Below are positions 58,633 through 64,000 of a stretch of DNA of 64,000 nt, piece after piece. The notes under the pieces are model-generated. The model searched no databases. It was given only the letters and a program-made list of their open reading frames with translations, and was not told the DNA's origin. Source of the DNA: Anarhynchus alexandrinus (taxonomy: Eukaryota > Chordata > Aves > Charadriiformes > Charadriidae); assembly GCA_008711295.1 (NCBI GenBank), contig VUYV01000181.1, positions 1,286,518 to 1,350,517 on the forward strand. The letters run 5' to 3'. The translations under genes and the position numbers were made by a program. Within the stretch, counting starts at the first letter, position 1; every line of letters starts with the position of its first letter.

Positions 58633-61600
58633 AATGTTTGAAAGAGAGATAAGATGCTTTAGAGCTGAATGCTGTGTCTGACGAAAAAACATGGGGAGGA
58701 CAAAATTGGGGGACTGGAAGACAAGAAGGGACTGTGGGATCATCTGCTCTGCCCTCCAGTGCCACACAGAGTGCAAGAATTTCCTGAAGCCTTTATTTCT
58801 CATTTGAAATAAAGCATAGCTTTTCTAAAAGCATCCAGGCTTGATTTAAAAAAGAAAAAAAATATAAAAAATTGACAGTGATGGATAATCCGCTACAACT
58901 GTTGGTAAATTGTTCTAATGTTTAATTACCTTCACGGCCAAAAGGGAAAGAAAGGAAAAAGTACACAGTGCGAAGAGCTGTGAGGATGGTGTGGTCATTG
59001 CTGATACCTGTTTGCTTAGCGGGGTTCCCCCGCTGGGACGGCGCAGGGCAGTGTGATGCTCTGGCATCGGGGTCCCCCTCGCCCCAGCTCTCCCAGGCTG
59101 CAGGGCGCGATGGGGGGGTCTCTGTGCAGGGTTGGTGCTGGGCAGAGCCCGGCTGTCCCAGGGGACTGTCCCAGGGCCCTGTCCTTGGAACGATGGCCCT
59201 GGGCTGAGAGCCCCGTTTCACCCAGCAGTGGGTGGGTAGTTGTGGGCTGGTTGTCAGCACGATGTGGGACAATAATTGGTTTTGCATATCATGAGGGAGC
59301 AAGAGTGGCTTCAAAGTGAGAAAAGAAATAGGGATTTTTTTCTTTCCTCGAGGGCAAACCTTTGTATCGGTGTTCAGAGGAAGCAGCAGAAGGGGTTCGG
59401 GTCAGCACCAGGCTGAATGCTGCGCTGGTTTGCACTGGTTTTGCTTTGACCCGCAGAAGGGATGCTTTGGTGTAAGAGGCCTGCCCAGCCCAAACTGTCT
59501 TCTCCTCCAGCCTGGGACCTTCTGTGACCTCAGCCCTGTGTGCTGCGGTGGCCAGCAGACTTTCAGGGCTTGCTCTAGTACTGGTTGGGCTGCAGGGCTG
59601 GAGGACTCCTTGGGGAGCCACCCCATGTCCACAGCGGCGAGCAGAAGTGGCCAAGGAGCCCGGGCAGAGTCAGGAAAAGCCAGAGCCTGTTGGAAGAAAG
59701 AGTTTGTCCAGACCCCAGAGGAGCAGTAGGGCTCCCTTGTCTTTCACGGCTTTGGTGGGGAAGGCTGGTGGCTTGTGTTCAAAGAAGCACGTGAGTCCTC
59801 TTGCTGCTCAGAAATTGTTCAGCATCTCGAACAGATGCCCAAACAGTGATCGCTCTCCAGGTCGGCAGCTCGGCAACCTTCATAATTTATGTGAAACCCA
59901 ATCTCTTGGCCTTCAAGGTGGCTTCTTCCATCGGTTTTCCTTCTGTGCTTCAACTGAGTCCCAGCCTTGCTGCTTTCCAGCTTCAGCTGAGGTTTGCTCC
60001 CGTGCCACGAGCCCTGCAGCTCTGCAGACGTGTGGGTTGTCCCCACCAGCTGCCTTCTCCCCCATCCTCCTCCTCCCATCCCTCCTCCTCCCCCGTGGGT
60101 CTCAGCAGCCCTCCGGTGCCCGGCGGCTCCTGCTCGGCCGGCTCGGGGCACGCGGGAGCATGGCGGGAAGGACATTACGCGGGAGAATATGCATGTTCAC
60201 AGCTCAGAGGATTAAAGGCCCGTGTTCTTATCACTGCAGAACAGAGTATTATAAATCCAGCCTTAGAATACCAAATCCCCGCGCGGCTTGGCCATTGTTT
60301 GGGAATATTAAAAAGCTCGGAGACAGAAATAATCAGTTTCCGAATGACACATTGTCAAATAAAACATTTCTCATATTATCCCTTCCTTCCCCTTTCTCTC
60401 TCCCGCTCCCTCAGTTGGATAATTTAACATGAAAAATAGATTAAAATGAGGCTGGCTTGAATGCCTCCTAAGTTTGACTCTTTTTTTTTTTTTTCTTTTT
60501 CTTTTTTTTTTCCCCTTTTCCCCAGGAAGCTCTCTCCCGGCGTGTATGTGTCGCGGTTAAACAAGCGGCTGCCGGCGCGGGGTCAGGGACGGAAGGAGCA
60601 TGTCGAAACCGAGCCGCCGGCTATGAGCCCACGAGTGCTCACGCGAGGGGCCAGCGTGGGCACCCCGGGTGGAGAGGGGACCCACGTCTCGGTGGCTGGC
60701 AGAGCAGAGACCTGCGCATCCCCAAAGGATGCGGGAGCTGCGGCCGGGCTGGGCTGGGGACCCCCTGTCATTCCCAAACCGGGGTGGGGAAGAACAGCGC
60801 GCTAATAATCTCTGTGCCTTTGCACTTTTTTTGTAATTTCTCCCAAGTGGAGACATCTTTAATTTAATACACTGACAGGTTTATCTGCTCCAAGCCCTTT
60901 CCCGGGGGCAGGCGCAGCCAGGCAGGCATGTGGCCCCGGCACTGCCGTGGATGCCGGGACCCCTTCCCAGGGTCCAGCCTGCGGAGCTGCCCCTCATGCG
61001 GGGCTTTCTCGGCCACCCTTCCCTTTTCCGAGCGTCGGGGTTGTCTCCGGTTGTGCTTTCCCAGGGAGGGCGAGGGCCCTGCTCTGCCCTGCAGCCACTT
61101 CGCACTTGCAGGGAGCACCCCGGCACCAGCGATGTCCAGCTGGGTGGCTTGGTGGCTTCGTGGTGTGGCCTTGGAGAAGGCTTTTTCCGGTGGTCGTGTC
61201 CATGAGTGTTGCTCTGAAACCCTTCAGAGCACCCTCGCTTTGCTGGAAGGACTCCAGCACACAAAGTCAGACCTGATTTTGCAGTGTGGTTTGTCCTGTT
61301 GAAGTTTGTGGCCCTGCTGTCTCCTCGTCCCTGGGTCTCCCTTTTGTAGGGTCTGGTGTGCTGTGGTTTCTCTCCAGAAAACTGGGCTTCCAAGGGAACA
61401 GCCCCGGTTTGGTGCTGGGTGGCTCACACCAGGGAGCTCCTGTGATGCTGTGGGGTCTCTGTGTGTCAGGTGCCACACAGAGCCAAGGAAACGCATTTCT
61501 GCTCTTCCAGGTTGAGGTGTCCACGTTGTTTCTCACTTCTGAGCATGGAAGGCCATGGAGGGTCTTCATCCTGCTGGTCCTTTGGGTGCTCTGGTACTGC

Positions 61601-62928
61601 AGGCACGAACCCGGTCAGCTCAGCGAGCCATGCCCTTCTCCCACGCGGGGATCCCTGAGCATCTCCTGGCCGCTAAACTGCCTTTCCTGTTGGCACATGT
61701 CACCTAAATTGGGGAAGTCAAGCTGAGCAACATCCTCCTGAGTCCCCGAGCCCTGCTCCCGTTAGTGCCAATTAGTGGGGAGAGGAGGGGTCCCGATGGG
61801 AGATGCTGGGTGGGCTCCTCTCCACAGGTCATGGTGCCGGGGTGGTCCAGGGATGTGTCTCTCCTGCTCCTGCTCCCGGTGCCTCTCCCCAGCTAAGTCA
61901 TCCTGTGAGCTGCAGTTTTCCATGCCAACTCTTTACAGCTGATCCTGTTGAGGAGCTGGAGCCGTGTTCCGGGTATGGCACAGTGCTTTGTATCGAACAC
62001 AGATGAAATATTTGCGCGTCTCCGCTTTGCTGTTGCACACTCTGTAAAGTCCTGGGCTGCGGCGGTGAAGGGGCTGGAAGGTGGTACACGCACGGCTCTG
62101 CCTGCGCGGGGCTGAGTGACTGGGGCTGAATTTAACCTCCCGAGCGGCCGGAGGCAGGGCTGACTCCCTTCGGCGCTTCCCAGCCCGGCTCCCTCGGGAG
62201 GAGACACCACTTCCATGGGTGTATAGTTAATTAGGAAGTTTATTTTTTCAGTAAAGATTTTTTTTCCTTTTATTTTGGATGGTAGTGTGGTTGGGAGCTG
62301 CACTCAAGAAAATTTGGAGGGGAGGGAAAAGGAGAGCTTTGTAGGGGTCTGGAATGTGTTGTGCTCTGCCCCCAGGTCTGCAGGTGAAGTTTCGCTGAAA
62401 CCATCGTCAAATCATAACCCGAACTGGTGGTGCTGGGGTAACCGTGCCCTGGGGAGCGGCGGTTCTGTGGTGCCGTTTATTGCACTGTGGGTGGTGTGAA
62501 ATGTTGTGTGTGCCTCTGTTGAGGCTTTACTGCTCCCCCGTCGGGGGCTGGGTTGTTTTAATGAGGTTTTTTTTCTCCGAAGTGGTGGGATGCAGTTGCC
62601 GTCTTTCCCAGTTCCTGGTGCAGGGCGGGAGGGGGTGCTCACCCACCTCGGCCCCTGTGTGCCTGGGTGGGCTGGGGGGGCCCAAGGGGTGCGCGGTAGC
62701 AGCAATGACCCCGGGAGAGTGGGCAAAATAACTTGGGCAGAGCTGAGCCGGGGGTGTCACTGCGCTGTCCCTGGCCAAAGGCCACCTCTGGCACCATGCT
62801 GCTCCTGCCTGTGATGTCCCACCCCAGAGGTGGCTGCTCCATGAACCCACCTGTGTGTAGTTCATGGAGCATTGATGAAGTGCTGCTCTGGGGGTGGAAG
62901 AGGAGAGAGATCGTTCATGGGATTCACA
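58633..62928. other. Intronic stretch without genes before the exon 3 minisatellite
   Basis: An AT-rich patch at 58780-58930 and a candidate element at 60160-60440. Pyrimidine-rich T-runs lie at 60480-60520, with CpG-rich DNA at 60530-60640. The rest is GC-rich with no recognised gene. Confidence 0.5.
60160..60440. other. Unique AT-rich block, candidate conserved non-coding element
   Basis: Contains 'gagaatatgcatgttcacag', 'ttataaatccagccttagaa' and 'gaaataatcagtttccgaat'. There is no repeat signature. An octamer-like ATGCAT and TAAT cores are present. The role is inferred only from composition. Confidence 0.35.
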
Positions 62929-63345
62929 GCATCCCCTGGCCCATCCCTGTATCCTCTGTATCTTGTTGTCCGTCCTCGTGTCCTCTGCATCCCCCGGTCT
63001 GTCCTTGTGCCTTCTGCATCTTGTCACCCATCCCTGTGCCCTCTGCATCCCCCGGTCCGTCCCTGTGCCTTCTGCATCTTGTCACCCATCCCTATGTCCT
63101 CTGCATCCCCCGGTCCATCCTTGAATCCTCTGCATCCCCCGGTCTATCCCTGTGCCTTCTGCATCCTGTCACCCATCCCTGTGTCCTCTTCATCCCCTGG
63201 TCCATCCCTGTGCCCTCTGCATCCCGTCACCCATCCCTGTGCCCTGTGCCTCCCCCGGTCCGTCCTTGTGTCCTCTGCATCCCGTCGCCCATCCCTGTGC
63301 CTTCTGCATCCCCTGGTCCATCCCTGTGCCCCGTGCATCTCCTGA
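62929..63345 (+). repeat. 29-bp pyrimidine-rich minisatellite abutting ASTN2 exon 3
   Basis: Fifteen successive unit starts (GCATC-like) occur at exactly 29-bp steps from 62929 to 63335 with no indel. A typical unit is 'gcatcccccggtccgtccct' followed by 'gtgccttct'. Two variants alternate in places (cccccggtc and ttgtcaccc), giving a 58-bp higher-order period. Because 29 is not a multiple of 3, translation cycles through frames every 87 bp, and open frames that look like Pro/Ser/Cys/Leu repeats run into exon 3. These are not evidence of an extra protein domain. Confidence 0.95.
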
Positions 63346-63371
63346 CCTGTGCCCTTTGCTCTCTTCTGCAG
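63342..63371 (+). other. ASTN2: Branch point and 3' splice acceptor of ASTN2 exon 3
   Basis: CTGAC at 63342-63346 matches the vertebrate branch-point consensus, with its A at 63345. A pyrimidine tract (tgccctttgctctcttctgcag) follows, and AG is at 63370-63371. The branch A is 27 nt before the exon, a normal distance. No other AG occurs for 440 nt upstream. Confidence 0.8.
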
Positions 63372-63756
63372 GGTGGGCTGATCGCGCTGCTCCTGCTCCT
63401 CTTGGTCTTCACGGTGGCTCTGTACGCCCAGCGGCGCTGGCACAAGCGCCGCCGCATCCCGCAGAAGAGCGCCAGCACGGAGGCCACCCACGAGATCCAC
63501 TACATCCCCTCGGTGCTGCTGGGCCCCCAGGCCCGCGAGAGCTTCCGCAACTCGCGCCTCCAAGCCCACAACTCGGTCATCGGGGTGCCCATCCGCGAGA
63601 CCCCCATCCTGGATGACTACGAGGACGAGGAGGAGGAGGAGACGCCGCGGCGGGCAGAGCCCAGCACCAGGGAGGATGAGTTTGGCAGCCAGGTGACACG
63701 GACGCTGGAGAGCCTGGGCCGGGGCGGGGAGGAGAAGCCTGACTATGAAAAGAAAG
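63372..63756 (+). CDS. ASTN2: ASTN2 (astrotactin-2) coding exon 3, internal: TM1 and cytoplasmic loop
   Basis: The exon is 385 nt: 128 complete codons plus the first base of the next. It joins exon 2 in phase 0 (HISVM then GGLIALL). Residues 1-19 are a hydrophobic helix (GGLIALLLLLLVFTVALYA), taken as transmembrane segment 1. Residues 20-28 (QRRWHKRRR) are a basic stop-transfer cluster that places what follows in the cytosol. Residues 41-80 carry the conserved motifs EIHYIPSVLLGP and NSVIGVPIRETPILDDY. Residues 81-90 are an acidic run (DDYEDEEEEE), and residues 101-115 are EDEFGSQVTRTLESL. All of this fits ASTN2 rather than ASTN1, whose helix begins GGMIALLLSILC. The second membrane helix, EGF-like, MACPF and FNIII parts must lie downstream. 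The donor AAG|GTTTGT is non-consensus at +3 and +4, and the exon end is set by homology. The Glu run is coded by a GAG repeat and may vary in length. Confidence 0.95.
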
Positions 63757-64000
63757 GTTTGTGGCTTTTCTCTCTCTTCTTTCCCTCTCCCCATCCTGTG
63801 CCAGGGTGTCTGTCCTGTGCGGTGTCACCTAGAGAGGATGGCTCATCCATGTGTAGCCCCTGTGGGTGGCCCTTGGCTCTCCAGGCTTTGGTCCTCAGCT
63901 GTCATCTACAAGATGGTTTGCTGCCGTTCCTGAGCGGGGAATCACCTTTGGGTGGTGCTGGGGAAACTGGGGCACAGTAGCTGTGAGCCCTCAGCTGTCG
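63757..64000 (+). other. ASTN2: Start of the ASTN2 intron after exon 3
   Basis: The intron starts with GTTTGT at 63757. Read-through from exon 3 stays open for 74 codons before a TAG at 63978. No other feature was seen. Confidence 0.85.

Larger units (their letters stand above)
25258..63371 (+). other. ASTN2: ASTN2 intron between exons 2 and 3 (complete, 38.1 kb)
   Basis: The intron runs from GTGAGT at 25258 to AG at 63371. No further exon, tRNA or recognisable nested gene was seen. The apparent length is inflated by at least one probable false duplication (43207-46910, about 1.85 kb). It contains eight CR1 3'-end fragments, an RT relic, two minisatellites and several AT-rich blocks. Confidence 0.9.

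Noticed and set aside
59524..60432. 302-codon plus-strand open frame
   Set aside because: It has no domain, runs from GC-rich to AT-rich unique DNA without codon bias, and no splice or promoter evidence was seen.
25070..63756. Assignment to ASTN1 instead of ASTN2
   Set aside because: The exon 2 and exon 3 residues (LVHWKQQWLENGTLYFHV, GGLIALLLLLLVFTVALYA, SVIGVPIRETPILDDY) follow ASTN2. ASTN1 differs at several of these positions.
62733..63980. 415-codon open frame fused to ASTN2 exon 3
   Set aside because: Only the exon 3 part is homologous to ASTN2. The upstream half is intron plus the 29-bp minisatellite, and a proper branch point and acceptor precede exon 3.
1..64000. CRISPR arrays, phage or bacterial operons, ERV genes, and tRNA or rRNA genes
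   Set aside because: No regularly spaced repeats with unique spacers, no viral gag/pol/env-like frames and no intact tRNA or rRNA sequences were seen. The regular repeats found are minisatellites without spacers.
1..64000. TRIM32 or another gene nested in an ASTN2 intron
   Set aside because: TRIM32 is known to nest in a later ASTN2 intron in vertebrates. No RING, B-box or NHL coding sequence appears in these two introns.

Overview
This window is vertebrate nuclear DNA, almost certainly from a bird. It is dominated by introns and scattered with many 5'-truncated CR1 LINE copies that end in the avian CR1 tail (ATTCTATG repeats). It also has GC-rich intronic DNA, minisatellites and short assembly gaps. 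There are no bacterial-style operons, phage genes or CRISPR arrays. The species cannot be named from this sequence.

Only one protein-coding gene can be supported: ASTN2 (astrotactin-2), on the + strand and partial. Two internal coding exons are present. Exon 2 (25070-25257) encodes the last ectodomain piece before the first membrane helix, with an N-glycosylation sequon. Exon 3 (63372-63756) encodes transmembrane helix 1 and the start of the cytoplasmic loop. Bases 1-25069 are the 3' part of the upstream intron, 25258-63371 is a complete 38.1 kb intron, and 63757-64000 starts the next intron. The family is known for glial-guided neuronal migration and membrane-protein trafficking.

The introns hold about 16 CR1 3'-end fragments in both orientations, one decayed reverse-transcriptase relic (57300-57400) and one tRNA-like repeat relic (23955-24045). 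There are three minisatellites: a TGCC-rich array at 14033-14445, a 53-bp array at 33598-33857 and a 29-bp array at 62929-63345. A CpG island lies at 2866-3160. Several AT-rich blocks (for example 28480-29110, 48490-48745, 54930-55400, 60160-60440) look like conserved non-coding elements but cannot be proven so here.

Four places where N bases interrupt the sequence are flanked by direct duplications (7095-7200, 8426-10164, 18421-19710, 43207-46910). At least two look like allelic copies falsely placed in tandem. The 8426-10164 pair is stranger: one half is about 6% diverged and the other half is identical.

The most interesting biological signal is at exon 3. A perfectly phased 29-bp pyrimidine-rich minisatellite ends at its branch point and leaves 440 nt with no AG dinucleotide. 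In addition, exons 2 and 3 are each out of frame alone but together total 573 nt, so joint skipping would delete the first membrane helix while keeping the reading frame.
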